Origin: an uncultured Lentisphaeria bacterium
GTDB taxonomy: Bacteria; Verrucomicrobiota; Lentisphaeria; Oligosphaerales; Oligosphaeraceae
DNA: 41,414 bases
Direction: 5' to 3'
Assembly (NCBI GenBank): GCA_945827525.1
Contig: CALZPA010000002.1
Span: 1-41,414, forward strand
Position numbers and translations under genes: made by a program. Of the stretch, positions 25,343 to 33,792 are shown piece by piece. The stretch's first letter is position 1; every line of letters begins with the position of its first letter. The notes below the pieces were generated by a model. It saw only the letters and a list, made by a program, of their open reading frames with translations. It searched no databases and was not told the DNA's origin.

Positions 25343-25512
25343 GTATCGGCTGGGATGTCGAAGGCGAGTGAGTGGTTGGGCAATGACGATGCCTTTTTTC
25401 TCGTGTTGTGTTCGTCGTCGTGGAATCGATTGAGTCGCTGGCGAATAGTGGAGTTGATGCTTCCTGGCTGTCGGTACGGAAAAGAAAGAGCGAAAACGGA
25501 AAGGAGAGAACC

Positions 25513-26247
25513 ATGACTCGTCTGGTGGTGAGGTTTACCTTGATTGAGCTTCTGGTTGTCATTGCCATCATCGCGATCCTGGCGGCGATGCTGCTGCCGG
25601 CGCTGTCGAAGGCGCGTGAGAAGGCGCGGGCGATTTCGTGCGTGTCGAACATGAAGCAGCTGTCGCTGGCGCTGAACATGTACACGGGCGACAGCAATGG
25701 GCAGTTGCCGTGCGCGTACGGCAACACGGGAAGCAGCAAGGGCGCATGGCATCAGGCCATCTACGGCAATGTGGGCGACACCAAGGTCTTCCGCTGCCCG
25801 AGCGTGACGGGGACGCTGACGGTCTGGCATACGGACAGCGCCGTGAAGCCGTCCGTGATACCGGTGTCGTATCTGTGCCACAGCGGCGGCAACATGTCGG
25901 ACTTCTGCGGGGACGGCTGCACGAAGCTGCCCATGAACGTGAACAGCTCGCTGAACGTCTCGGCGATTGCGGCCAGCTCGTCCCTGATTCTCATCGCCGA
26001 GAACAGCAACCGCATCAATCCGGCGCTGTGGAGCACCACGGGCGGCGACGCGGCCACGAACAATGTGAACTGGTCGCTGGTGAGCCATGGCGGACGCACC
26101 AACTTCGGCTTTGCCGATGGCCATGTCGAGCCGCTGAAGCCGCATGGGACCTACGGCTCCGTCAACCGGTGGTGCCCGGCGGGCAGCTCCAAGAACGGCG
26201 CGAAGCTGGTCGCGATGATGACCGAGGCCAACGGCTACATGAAGTGA
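25513..26247 (+). CDS. Pseudopilin (prepilin N-terminal domain)
   Basis: The 244-residue protein starts [14 protein letters not shown], with Arg before the Phe, then the common [17 protein letters not shown] block. The globular part differs from the tandem pair, but it ends with the [14 protein letters not shown] motif. AAGGAGAG lies just upstream of the ATG, which is preferred over an upstream in-frame ATG at 25408. It lies alone between the tRNA-Ser terminator and a convergent IrrE-like gene. No clear promoter is visible in the 170 bp before it. Confidence 0.87.
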   Translation: MTRLVVRFTLIELLVVIAIIAILAAMLLPALSKAREKARAISCVSNMKQLSLALNMYTGDSNGQLPCAYGNTGSSKGAWHQAIYGNVGDTKVFRCPSVTGTLTVWHTDSAVKPSVIPVSYLCHSGGNMSDFCGDGCTKLPMNVNSSLNVSAIAASSSLILIAENSNRINPALWSTTGGDAATNNVNWSLVSHGGRTNFGFADGHVEPLKPHGTYGSVNRWCPAGSSKNGAKLVAMMTEANGYMK

Positions 26248-26249
26248 GG

Positions 26250-26264
26250 CCGTCCGGCGGACGG
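26250..26264 (+). other. Short hairpin after the pilin gene
   Basis: CCGTCC-GGC-GGACGG directly follows the pilin stop codon. It has no T-run; it may slow transcription between two convergent genes, or be insignificant. Confidence 0.35.
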
Positions 26265-26295
26265 TGCGCGGCGGGCTGGATGTCGGAGCGCTGCC

Positions 26296-27555
26296 TCAGG
26301 CGATGCTGGCGAGATGGTGGTTTTCCATCTGATGCCGGATGACGAATTCGCTCGTGTCGAACTGCTCGGCGAGGTCGGCGATGTCCTCCTCGCCAAGTAC
26401 CGTCCTGCCCTTCAATGACCGCTGAAGCTCGGAGGCGGGTGCCACGAGTTCGGCGGCGAAGGCGCGGGTGTATTTCTGGCTGTTCGCGTTGACACGCGTC
26501 ACCAAGTTGAGCTGATGGTCCGAATGGCGGAGAAATTCGCCCAGCAGACGCCCCTGCAAAAACGACTTTGCGGGAGCGGAGGTGAGGAAGGCTGGGGTCT
26601 GGTGATGATGGACCAGGGCGTTGCAGAATTCACAGGGGATGGCCGTGTGGCGCGTCAGGTCATCCACTAAGCCTCGAAGGGTCCGGAGAGCGCTCTGGGA
26701 GGGGCAGAAGTTGGCGCGCAGCCAGCGGGCGTCCTCATAGCCTTGGGTCCAGGGACGGTTTGGGGAGGTCGGTGGCAATGAGGCTCTGATGTCCCGGAGC
26801 CGCTGGGCGGCGCGGCAGGATGACGCGGGGGTGTGCTGTTGTTCCTGAAGCCATGAGCCGAAGGCGAGTAGCTCTTCGGGGGAGGCGGCATGGAAGAGGT
26901 CGGCCATGTCCAGACTGCCGGAGAGTGTCTCGTCTGCCTGGATGATGCGGTTGGCGGTTTCAGTGTCGACACAGTAGGGATCCAGTCCCAGTTGGGCGCA
27001 GGCGATGCAGAAAGAGCGTTCCTCCGGATCCTGGCTGGAGGCGCAGATGGCCTGCCAGTCCTGTTGCAGGGGCGTGTCATGGAGGCCGCAGACTGCGAGG
27101 CGGTCCACGACGAGCCGGATGAAGGCAGCCAATGTCTCCATGACGAGTGAGAAGTCCAGAGTGGCGTTGCCTTGGCTGGTGAGGGCACGGGCACCCTGAT
27201 TGATGGAGCGCGGGTGCCATTGGAGTCGGAAGACATCCTGTTCCGGAAGGAGAGTCAGATCCGGGAGGAGATATCCCTCTCCGGCGAACATCAGATTGTG
27301 CCGTTCCTGATACTCCTGTGGCTGACGCAGCGCATTGCACTCATAGAGCAGTCGCCACCAGTTGCCGGCCAGCCATTCGGCCAGCGGATACAGTGGCAGG
27401 CAGAGCGAGTCCGAGACGCTACGAATCGAGGGAGTGTTCAGGGAGCTGACGATATGGTCATTGACGATGATGGTGAGCAGGGTGTTGGTCACCGCCAGCT
27501 CCTTGGGGGCGCCGCCCTCAAACCAGTCATGGGCTCTCAGCTCGAATGCGGTCAT
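26296..27555 (-). CDS. ImmA/IrrE-like protein without an HExxH motif
   Basis: The 419-residue protein resembles, in its last ~120 residues, the ImmA/IrrE family: RAFAAELVAPASELQ, then IADLAEQFDTSEFVIRHQMENH. Family members are often zinc peptidases that cut repressors. Here no HExxH occurs anywhere; the equivalent upstream stretch reads GRLLGEFLRHSDHQ, so catalysis is doubtful. The N-terminal half has LPLYPLAEWLAGNWWRLLYE, a pattern I associate with a longer subgroup. Base and codon use look less GC-biased than in the neighbours, which suggests acquisition. I use ATG 27555, with AAAGGA 8 nt upstream; the longer frame to 27756 begins with low-complexity residues. Function unknown, possibly regulatory or defence-related. 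Confidence 0.65.
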   Translation of the reverse strand: MTAFELRAHDWFEGGAPKELAVTNTLLTIIVNDHIVSSLNTPSIRSVSDSLCLPLYPLAEWLAGNWWRLLYECNALRQPQEYQERHNLMFAGEGYLLPDLTLLPEQDVFRLQWHPRSINQGARALTSQGNATLDFSLVMETLAAFIRLVVDRLAVCGLHDTPLQQDWQAICASSQDPEERSFCIACAQLGLDPYCVDTETANRIIQADETLSGSLDMADLFHAASPEELLAFGSWLQEQQHTPASSCRAAQRLRDIRASLPPTSPNRPWTQGYEDARWLRANFCPSQSALRTLRGLVDDLTRHTAIPCEFCNALVHHHQTPAFLTSAPAKSFLQGRLLGEFLRHSDHQLNLVTRVNANSQKYTRAFAAELVAPASELQRSLKGRTVLGEEDIADLAEQFDTSEFVIRHQMENHHLASIA

Positions 27556-27595
27556 GGCCTCAGTCCTTTGATGGTGATAGGTTCCTGGACGGGAT

Positions 27596-27642
27596 AGCCC
27601 TCTAGGGCTCATTGCCCCATAGGTTCCATAGGTCCATGGGGC
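27596..27642. other. Two adjacent hairpins downstream of the serine hydrolase gene
   Basis: AGCCCT-ct-AGGGCT (27596-27609) and GCCCCAT (27614-27620) with ATGGGGC (27636-27642) lie between the serine hydrolase stop and the IrrE-like gene. Neither has a T-run, so terminator activity is uncertain. Confidence 0.4.
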
Positions 27643-27643
27643 T

Positions 27644-28642
27644 TTACGGCTGGAGGAGGAGGTCGATGACGCGGAGGCGTCCGTGGTAGGCCTCCGTCCA
27701 GTCGCCGAGGCGTGAGGTGAGGACCGCCGCCGCCTTCCCGAGCGAGGGATCCACACAGATGGTCTGTCCCGTCCAGCCAGAGTGGATCAGGCAGTTGGGG
27801 GAGAGCGTATGGGGCTGCTTGGCCGGCGTCATGTCCCAGCCAAAGGAGCGGCGGACGCCCGTGTCCAGCGTCACGCCACAGGTGGAGAGCAGGTCGTAGT
27901 AGGCGGACGGGAACAGGCGGCGATGCGCCAGGTCGTCCAGGAAGCGCAGGGAGTCGTCGATGGTGGAGAAGTCGCTGCCGCTGCCCAGCGGCTCGTTGCA
28001 GTCGAAGCAGACGAAGTCGTTGTGGGAGCCGGCGGGACGGCGGTCAAACCAGTGTTCGACCTCGTCGGGGCCGAAGCCGGGGGCCGTCCATTGGGTGCGG
28101 GTCATGCCCAGCGGACGCCAGAGGCGCTCGCGGGCGAAGTCCTCGAGGCGGCGTCCGGAGACGGCCTCGACGATGAGTCCGAGGAGGATGAAGTTGCCGC
28201 AGGAGTACTCGAAGGCGGTGTGGCGCGGGCGGACGGGCATGAAGCGCATGATGCGTCGGCGGAGCTCGTCGTAGGAGTTGGCGCGGTAGGGCTTGTCGTT
28301 GCTGAAGCCGCTGACGTGCATGGCGAGGTCGCGGACGGTGATGTCGCAGTCGTGGCCGAGCTGGTGTTCAGGGAGGTAGCGGGTGAAGGGTGCGTCGGGG
28401 TCGAGGAGTCCGTCGCAGACGAGGAGGGCGAGGCAGGAGGCGGTGAAGGTCTTGCCGGTCGAGGCCATGTCGAAGCGTGAGCGGACGGTCATGGGGGCGG
28501 GCGAGGGGAGGAGGCGCTGCTGTCCGCAGGCGACGGGCGGGGTGCCGTCGTTGGTCATGAAGACGCCGCCGAGGATGAGTCCGGCGTCGACCTGTCGCTG
28601 GAGTTCTGCGGTCGCCAGGGCGAGGTTCTTCTCTGAGGGCAT
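27644..28642 (-). CDS. Serine hydrolase, beta-lactamase (class C/PBP-like) fold
   Basis: The 332-residue protein belongs to the beta-lactamase family PF00144, which includes esterases and D-aminopeptidases. The SxxK nucleophile motif is STGK (Ser61, Lys64). The second motif, usually YSN, reads YSC here (Tyr146), and the third is HSG near residue 292. No signal peptide is visible, so it probably works in the cytoplasm, unlike true beta-lactamases. I choose ATG 28642 because AAGGAG lies 7 nt upstream; the alternative at 28669 adds nine residues. It lies 66 bp after the MtaD-like gene and may be the last gene of that operon. Confidence 0.82.
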   Translation of the reverse strand: MPSEKNLALATAELQRQVDAGLILGGVFMTNDGTPPVACGQQRLLPSPAPMTVRSRFDMASTGKTFTASCLALLVCDGLLDPDAPFTRYLPEHQLGHDCDITVRDLAMHVSGFSNDKPYRANSYDELRRRIMRFMPVRPRHTAFEYSCGNFILLGLIVEAVSGRRLEDFARERLWRPLGMTRTQWTAPGFGPDEVEHWFDRRPAGSHNDFVCFDCNEPLGSGSDFSTIDDSLRFLDDLAHRRLFPSAYYDLLSTCGVTLDTGVRRSFGWDMTPAKQPHTLSPNCLIHSGWTGQTICVDPSLGKAAAVLTSRLGDWTEAYHGRLRVIDLLLQP

Positions 28643-28708
28643 TTTGGGCTCCTTATCTTGTCTGTTCACAGAGGGTCACGGAAGGCCTGTGTGGGTGTGA
28701 GTGGTGTG

Positions 28709-29968
28709 TCAAGGTCTGCGCCAGTTGTGGAGGAGGACTTGGACGTGGTCGAGGATGTCGTCCTCGGCGGGGACGTGTCGGTTGAGCATGAGGATGCGTC
28801 CGTCGCAGATGAGGGTGTGGACGCAGGCGGAGTCGCAGGCGTAGACGAGATTGGCCTTCCAGTCGTGTTCGGCGAGCATCTGTGGGGTTCGGGTGTTGAT
28901 GAGCATGATGTCGGCGAGTCTGCCGGGCTCAATGACGCCGGCGTCGATGCCGAAGGCGGCGGCGCCGTTGGCGGTGGCGCAGGTGAGGACGTCGGCGGCG
29001 CCGGCGGCGGTGGGGTCGTTGGCCTGGTGTCGGGCGTTGAAGACGGCGGTCTTCATGTCGTCGAACATGGAGAGCGAGTCGTTGGAGGCGCAGCCGTCGG
29101 TGCCGATGGTGATGCGGCAGCCGTGTGCGAGGGTGTCGCGGAAGCGGAAGGAGCCGGAGTTGAGCTTGAAGTTGGAGCAGGCGTTGTGTGAGAGCCAGAC
29201 GCCGCGCTGTGCGAGGGTGTCGATGTCCTGGTCGGTGAGGTGGATGGCGTGCGCGGCGATGGTCTGGTCGGTGAGGACGCCGAGGGAGTCGAGGTACTGG
29301 GTGGGCGTGAGGCCGTGGTGGAGGCGTCGGCAGTCGTCGACCTCCTGCTGGGTTTCGGCGAGGTGGAGGTGGATGCGGTAGCCCTCGGCGACGGAGCGCT
29401 CGGCGACCTCGCGGAAGGCGGGTTCGGAGACGGTGTAGACGGCGTGGGGGGCGAGGGTGAACTGGATGCGGTCGGAGAAGGAGTCTCGGGCGGCGAGGAG
29501 GTCTCGGGTGTCCTGCTCGTTGGCGGCCTTGACCTGCTCGTTGATGTCGAGGTACTGCATGCCGACGGCGGCTCTCATGCCCATCTCGTCGCAGGCTCTG
29601 GCGTTGACGACGGGTCGGAAGTACATGTCGTTGAGGAAGACGGTTCCGGACTTGATCATCTCGAGGCAGGCGAGCTTGGTTCCCCAGTGGATGAGTTCTG
29701 GGGTGAGGGTGGCCTCGGCGGGCCAGATGTGGTTGTTGAGCCAGTCGAAGAGCTGGAGCTTGTCGGCCATGCCACGGAGGAGGGTCATGGCGGCGTGGGT
29801 GTGGGTGTTGTAGAAGGGCGGGCAGGCGAGGAGTCCGGTGCCGTCGAGGGTCTGGTCGAAGGTCTGGTCGGCGGGAATGTCGCCGATGGCGTCGATGCGG
29901 TTGCCGCGGATGGCGATGCTGGTGATGCGGTCGTCGAGGCGGACATTCTGGATGAGCAGGCTGGACAT
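28709..29968 (-). CDS. mtaD: Amidohydrolase, MTA/SAH deaminase (MtaD-like)
   Basis: The 419-residue protein has the metal-binding HTH of the amidohydrolase superfamily (NTHTHAAM, His56/His58), followed by TLLRGMADKLQLFDWLNNHIWP, which is typical of 5-methylthioadenosine/S-adenosylhomocysteine deaminases. Further metal ligands lie in HLHLAET, in the HAIHLTD region and in GTDGCASND. The enzyme would convert SAH to S-inosylhomocysteine and MTA to methylthioinosine. Substrate range is inferred, since related guanine or cytosine deaminases share these motifs. It lies in a run with metK, a PfkB kinase and ahcY, which supports an SAH-related role. Confidence 0.83.
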   Translation of the reverse strand: MSSLLIQNVRLDDRITSIAIRGNRIDAIGDIPADQTFDQTLDGTGLLACPPFYNTHTHAAMTLLRGMADKLQLFDWLNNHIWPAEATLTPELIHWGTKLACLEMIKSGTVFLNDMYFRPVVNARACDEMGMRAAVGMQYLDINEQVKAANEQDTRDLLAARDSFSDRIQFTLAPHAVYTVSEPAFREVAERSVAEGYRIHLHLAETQQEVDDCRRLHHGLTPTQYLDSLGVLTDQTIAAHAIHLTDQDIDTLAQRGVWLSHNACSNFKLNSGSFRFRDTLAHGCRITIGTDGCASNDSLSMFDDMKTAVFNARHQANDPTAAGAADVLTCATANGAAAFGIDAGVIEPGRLADIMLINTRTPQMLAEHDWKANLVYACDSACVHTLICDGRILMLNRHVPAEDDILDHVQVLLHNWRRP

Positions 29969-29984
29969 GTCGGGAAGGGCGTGT

Positions 29985-30009
29985 GGGGGTGTGGGTGTGG
30001 GTGTGTGGG
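29985..30009 (+). other. Possible G-quadruplex motif
   Basis: Four G-tracts of at least three G are separated by TGT, TGT and TGTGT between the AhcY-like and MtaD-like genes. They lie on the plus strand, the template for these minus-strand genes, so the mRNA would be C-rich. A DNA quadruplex could slow polymerase. Confidence 0.4.
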
Positions 30010-30025
30010 AGGCGGCGGCAGGAGG

Positions 30026-31108
30026 TCAGTGGGTGGCTTCGTCGGCGAGCCAGGCGTCGAGCATGTCGGCGATGAGTCCATGCTGGCGGACGTCTCGCCA
30101 GATGTCCTGTTCGAGGGCTTCCGGGGCGCGGCTGAGTCCGTTGGGGAAGTCCTGGGGCCGTGCGGCGAGGGTGGCGGCGGCGAGGTTGCTCAAGGCCATG
30201 GTGGGGTCGATGTAGCGGAGGAGTGTCGGCTCGGGCAGGCAGAAGTTGAGCGGTCGCTTGGCGTTGAGGACACGCGCGTCCGGCAGGTCGGGTCCCCATT
30301 CGTCCTCGACGCCCATGTTGGCGACGAGCTGGGTGCCCTGCCGGAGGGCGTCGAGGACGCATGTCATGGAGGCCAGGGCGCCGGCTCTGCCGGTGGCGGA
30401 GACGACGCACCAGGCGTGGGCGACGGCGGCCAGGACGGCGGGCTCGTCATGGAGGTCGACGAGTCGGACGCCTGGTCGTGGGCGGATGCGGGCGGTGTCG
30501 TCGACGGCGGTGACGTGGGAGCCGAGCCGCGCGGCGTGGAAGGCGATGCCGGAGCCGACCTTGCCGCAGCCGAAGACGACGAGTCGCCGACCGGCGGGGG
30601 AGCCGAGTCCGAGGTGTGAGAGGGCGCGGACGAAGCCGTCGCCGGTGCCGAGTCCGGTCTCGATGGTCTTGGTTCGGCTGTCGTCAACGAGGATGACGGG
30701 GCGGTCGGCGTGCTGGAAGTGCCAGGCGCCGGAGCGGGTGAGTTCGACGAAGCCCAGGCGCGGACGGAGATGGGCGTGTGCGCCGGCGCAGTCGAGGATG
30801 AGGTCGAAGGCGTCAGGCTGGCTGCAGTTGTGGGTGTGGGGGATATGGCAGGCGTCGAGGATGGGGAGGATGGCGGGGTCGTGGGGGATGGCGTCGGAGG
30901 TGGCGACGGTGAGGGTGGCGCCGGCCCGGAGGAGGGCGAGGTGCTTGACGAGCGTGTTGCGGAAGAGGGGCGTGGCGTCGAGGATGGCGCGTCCGCGGAG
31001 GGGGCGAAGCGCCTCGGGATGCTCGATGAGTCGCTGGAGGGCGGGATGCTCGGCGGGGGTGTAGGATTGCGCCAGGAGCGTCTGCAGCAGGTCGGTGTCG
31101 GGTTTCAT
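30026..31108 (-). CDS. AhcY-like NAD-binding protein lacking the catalytic segment
   Basis: The 360-residue protein looks like a shortened S-adenosylhomocysteine hydrolase. It keeps the NAD-binding fold (VVFGCGKVGSGIAFHAA, 178-192) and the segment around Glu150 (KTIETGLGTGDG) that aligns with EETTTGV of true AhcY. The stretch that carries the catalytic Lys and Asp in AhcY ([11 protein letters not shown]) is absent: the segment runs straight from HLGLGSPAGRR to the NAD fold. NIGHFD of AhcY reads NMGVED here. So it is unlikely to hydrolyse SAH by the usual mechanism. It may act on a related nucleoside (for example S-inosylhomocysteine) or be regulatory. ATG 31108 is preferred to 31150, which would overlap the upstream gene. 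Confidence 0.7.
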   Translation of the reverse strand: MKPDTDLLQTLLAQSYTPAEHPALQRLIEHPEALRPLRGRAILDATPLFRNTLVKHLALLRAGATLTVATSDAIPHDPAILPILDACHIPHTHNCSQPDAFDLILDCAGAHAHLRPRLGFVELTRSGAWHFQHADRPVILVDDSRTKTIETGLGTGDGFVRALSHLGLGSPAGRRLVVFGCGKVGSGIAFHAARLGSHVTAVDDTARIRPRPGVRLVDLHDEPAVLAAVAHAWCVVSATGRAGALASMTCVLDALRQGTQLVANMGVEDEWGPDLPDARVLNAKRPLNFCLPEPTLLRYIDPTMALSNLAAATLAARPQDFPNGLSRAPEALEQDIWRDVRQHGLIADMLDAWLADEATH

Positions 31109-31121
31109 GGTGTCGTCGTCA

Positions 31122-32306
31122 TCAGGCGGGGAAGAGCTGTCGGCGGACAAGGGCGAGCGCGGCGGCGTCGAAGCGCGCTTCGACGAGCTGTCGCGCCTGC
31201 TGTCGTCGCTGTTGGCGCTGTTCGGGGTGTGCGGCGGCGTCGGCGATGGCGTCGGCGAGGGTTTCTGGGGTGAGGGTGTGGAGTGGCCAGCCGGTGGTGG
31301 GCGTGACGGCCTCGGCGATGGAGCCGACCTGTGAGGCGATGACGGGCAGTCCGGCGGCCATGGCTTCGAGGATGACGTTGGGGATGCCGTCGCGGTCGCC
31401 GTCTGGGGTGACGACGCTGGGGGCGCAGAGGCAGGTCATGTCGGGCATGAGGGCGCGGATGGCGGCGGCGTCGAGGACGCCGCGCCAGGAGAGCCGGTCG
31501 GACAGTCCCAGCTCGTCGGCCAGGCGCTTGAGGGGGGCTTCGAGGGGGCCGTCGCCGACGAGTGTCAGGCGTGGCGAGAGTCCGCGCCGGACGAGGAGGT
31601 CGAGGGCGCGCAGGAGGATGTCGAGGCCCTTCTTGGGGACGAGTCGTCCGACGAAGAGGAGATTGGGTGCGGTGGGGTCGTCGTCGGCTCCGGGGAGGGT
31701 TTCGGCGTAGCGCCAGTGGTCGAGGTTGACGCCATGGTAGAGGAGGTGGAGTCGTCCCTGGAGTTCGGGCATTCGGGCGAGGCAGGCGTCGAAGGCGGCC
31801 TGGTTGCAGGCGGTGACGAAGCGCGCGCCGGCGAAGATGGCGCGCGGGTCGTACTTGGCGGCGTGGACGTCGAAGGCGTGGATGCCGACGGAGAAGGAGA
31901 GTCCGTGGCGTCGTGCGACGTGTGCGGCGAGGAGCGCGGCGAGGTCGGCGAATTCGGCGTGGAGGTGTCCGAAGCCGTGGGCGAGCACGTGCTGTTCGAG
32001 AGCCTGGAGGAGGGACCGGTGGGTGTGGAGGGAGAGTGCGGTGCGGAGGGTGGCGGGGAGGAGCCGCTTGAGCGCGTCGGCGAGGCGTCCGCGCCTTGCG
32101 TGGGAGCCGGTGGCGGCGCCGGATGCCGTGTCGGGCGAGAGGATGGTGGCCTGTGGCCAGCCCGGCTGGAGGTCGCAGTCGCCGGGATAGAGTGCGGCGG
32201 CCTTGACGTCCAGTCCGGTGCGCTGGAGAAAGGAGAGGTCCTGGCGCAGGAATGTCTCGCTCCAGCGGGGATAGGCCGTGAAGAGGAAGAGGCATTGGGT
32301 GGCCAT
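31122..32306 (-). CDS. Glycosyltransferase, GT4 family
   Basis: The 394-residue protein has a GT-B fold of the GT4 type: an N-terminal TAYPRWSETFLRQDL, GVNLDHWRYAE in the middle, LLFVGRLVPKKGLDILLRA, and the EX7E-like donor segment GIPNVILEAMAAGLPVIAS with SIAEAV. It transfers a sugar from an NDP-sugar to a lipid or polysaccharide acceptor, probably at the cytoplasmic face of the membrane. It is placed between ahcY and the AhcY-like gene with gaps of 39 and 13 bp, so it is likely co-transcribed with SAM-cycle genes although its activity has no evident link. Confidence 0.9.
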   Translation of the reverse strand: MATQCLFLFTAYPRWSETFLRQDLSFLQRTGLDVKAAALYPGDCDLQPGWPQATILSPDTASGAATGSHARRGRLADALKRLLPATLRTALSLHTHRSLLQALEQHVLAHGFGHLHAEFADLAALLAAHVARRHGLSFSVGIHAFDVHAAKYDPRAIFAGARFVTACNQAAFDACLARMPELQGRLHLLYHGVNLDHWRYAETLPGADDDPTAPNLLFVGRLVPKKGLDILLRALDLLVRRGLSPRLTLVGDGPLEAPLKRLADELGLSDRLSWRGVLDAAAIRALMPDMTCLCAPSVVTPDGDRDGIPNVILEAMAAGLPVIASQVGSIAEAVTPTTGWPLHTLTPETLADAIADAAAHPEQRQQRRQQARQLVEARFDAAALALVRRQLFPA

Positions 32307-32345
32307 GGGCGTCTCCTGTCGGGCGGTTGGTGGTGGCGGTCTGCC

Positions 32346-33761
32346 TCAGTAGCGGTAGAGGTCGGCCTTGTAGGGGCCTTCGACGGGGACGCCGAGGTAG
32401 TCGGCCTGCTTCTGGGTGAGGGTGCTGAGGTGGACGCCGAGCTGTTCGAGGTGGAGCCGTGCGACTTCCTCGTCGAGCTTCTTGTCGAGGAGGTAGACGC
32501 CGGTGGCGAGTGTTTCGGAGGCGAGCTTGATCTGGGCGAGGACCTGGTTGGTGAAGGAGCAGGACATGACGAAGGCGGGGTGTCCGGTGGCGCAGCCGAG
32601 GTTGACGAGTCGTCCGTCGGCGAGGAGGATGATGGAGTGTCCGTCGGGGAAGGTGTACTTGTCGACCTGTGGCTTGATGGGCGTCTTGACGATGCCGGGG
32701 ACGGCCTTGAGCTGGGCGACCTGGATTTCGTCGTCGAAGTGACCGATGTTGCAGACGATGGCGTGGTCCTTCATGCGGGCCATGTCGTCGGCGGAGATGA
32801 TGTCGCAGTTGCCGGTGCAGGTGACGTAGATGTCGCCGTAGGGGAGAGCCTCCTGGAGGGTGACGACCTCGAGTCCGGCCATGGCGGCCTGGAGGGCGCA
32901 GATGGGGTCGACCTCGGTGACGAGGACGCGGGCGCCGAAGCCGCGCAGGGACTGGACGCAGCCCTTGCCGACGTCGCCGTAGCCGCAGACGACGCAGACC
33001 TTGCCGGCGACCATGACGTCGGTGGCGCGCTTGATGCCGTCGACGAGCGACTCGCGGCAGCCGTAGAGGTTGTCGAATTTGGATTTGGTGACGGAGTCGT
33101 TGACGTTGATGGCGGGGACGAGGAGCTTGCCGGCGGCGTGGCGCTGGTAGAGTCTCATGACGCCGGTGGTGGTCTCCTCGGAGACGCCCTTCCAGTCGGC
33201 GACGGTGCGGGTCCACTTCTGCGGGTCCTCGGCGAGGGTTCGGCGGATGAGGGCGACGAGTTCGCGCTCGTCGTCGGAGGCGTCTGGCGGGCAGGTGAGG
33301 GAGTCGGGATGGTGTTCGGCCTCAAAGCCCTTGTGGATGAGGAGGGTGATGTCGCCGCCGTCATCGACGACGAGGGTGGGTCCCTTGCCTCCGGGGAAGG
33401 AGAGGGCCTGTCGGGTGCACTCCCAGTAGTCGGCGGCTGTCTCGCCCTTCCAGGCGAAGACGGGGACGCCACGGGCGGCGACGGCGGCGGCGGCGGAGTC
33501 GCGGGTGGAGAAGATGTTGCAGGAGCACCAGCGGACGTCGGCGCCGAGCTCGACGAGCGTCTCGATGAGGATGGCGGTCTCGGTGGTCATGTGGAGGCTG
33601 CCGGAGATGCGCTGTCCCCGAAGAGGCTTGAGCGGGCCGTACTTGCGGCGGCAGGCCATCAGCCCCGGCATCTCCTTCTCCTCCATCTCGATTTCACGGC
33701 GTCCCAGGTCGGCCAGGGAGGGGTCGGCCAGCCAACTGTGCTCGGTCTTGACAATGCTCAT
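32346..33761 (-). CDS. ahcY: S-adenosylhomocysteine hydrolase
   Basis: The 471-residue enzyme hydrolyses SAH to homocysteine and adenosine using tightly bound NAD. All key segments are intact: [10 protein letters not shown] near 54-63, VDDGGDIT (Asp137), EETTTGV near 195-201, [11 protein letters not shown] (Lys226 and Asp230 being catalytic), and the NAD loop GYGDVGKG at 260-267. NIGHFDDEI follows, and the C terminus [12 protein letters not shown]-type ends in a Tyr-rich PYKADLYRY tail. Length is normal for the bacterial form. It lies 31 bp after the kinase gene in the metK operon. Confidence 0.97.
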   Translation of the reverse strand: MSIVKTEHSWLADPSLADLGRREIEMEEKEMPGLMACRRKYGPLKPLRGQRISGSLHMTTETAILIETLVELGADVRWCSCNIFSTRDSAAAAVAARGVPVFAWKGETAADYWECTRQALSFPGGKGPTLVVDDGGDITLLIHKGFEAEHHPDSLTCPPDASDDERELVALIRRTLAEDPQKWTRTVADWKGVSEETTTGVMRLYQRHAAGKLLVPAINVNDSVTKSKFDNLYGCRESLVDGIKRATDVMVAGKVCVVCGYGDVGKGCVQSLRGFGARVLVTEVDPICALQAAMAGLEVVTLQEALPYGDIYVTCTGNCDIISADDMARMKDHAIVCNIGHFDDEIQVAQLKAVPGIVKTPIKPQVDKYTFPDGHSIILLADGRLVNLGCATGHPAFVMSCSFTNQVLAQIKLASETLATGVYLLDKKLDEEVARLHLEQLGVHLSTLTQKQADYLGVPVEGPYKADLYRY

Positions 33762-33792
33762 GGTTCTTGGGGTGATTGGTTGGTAGGTAGGT

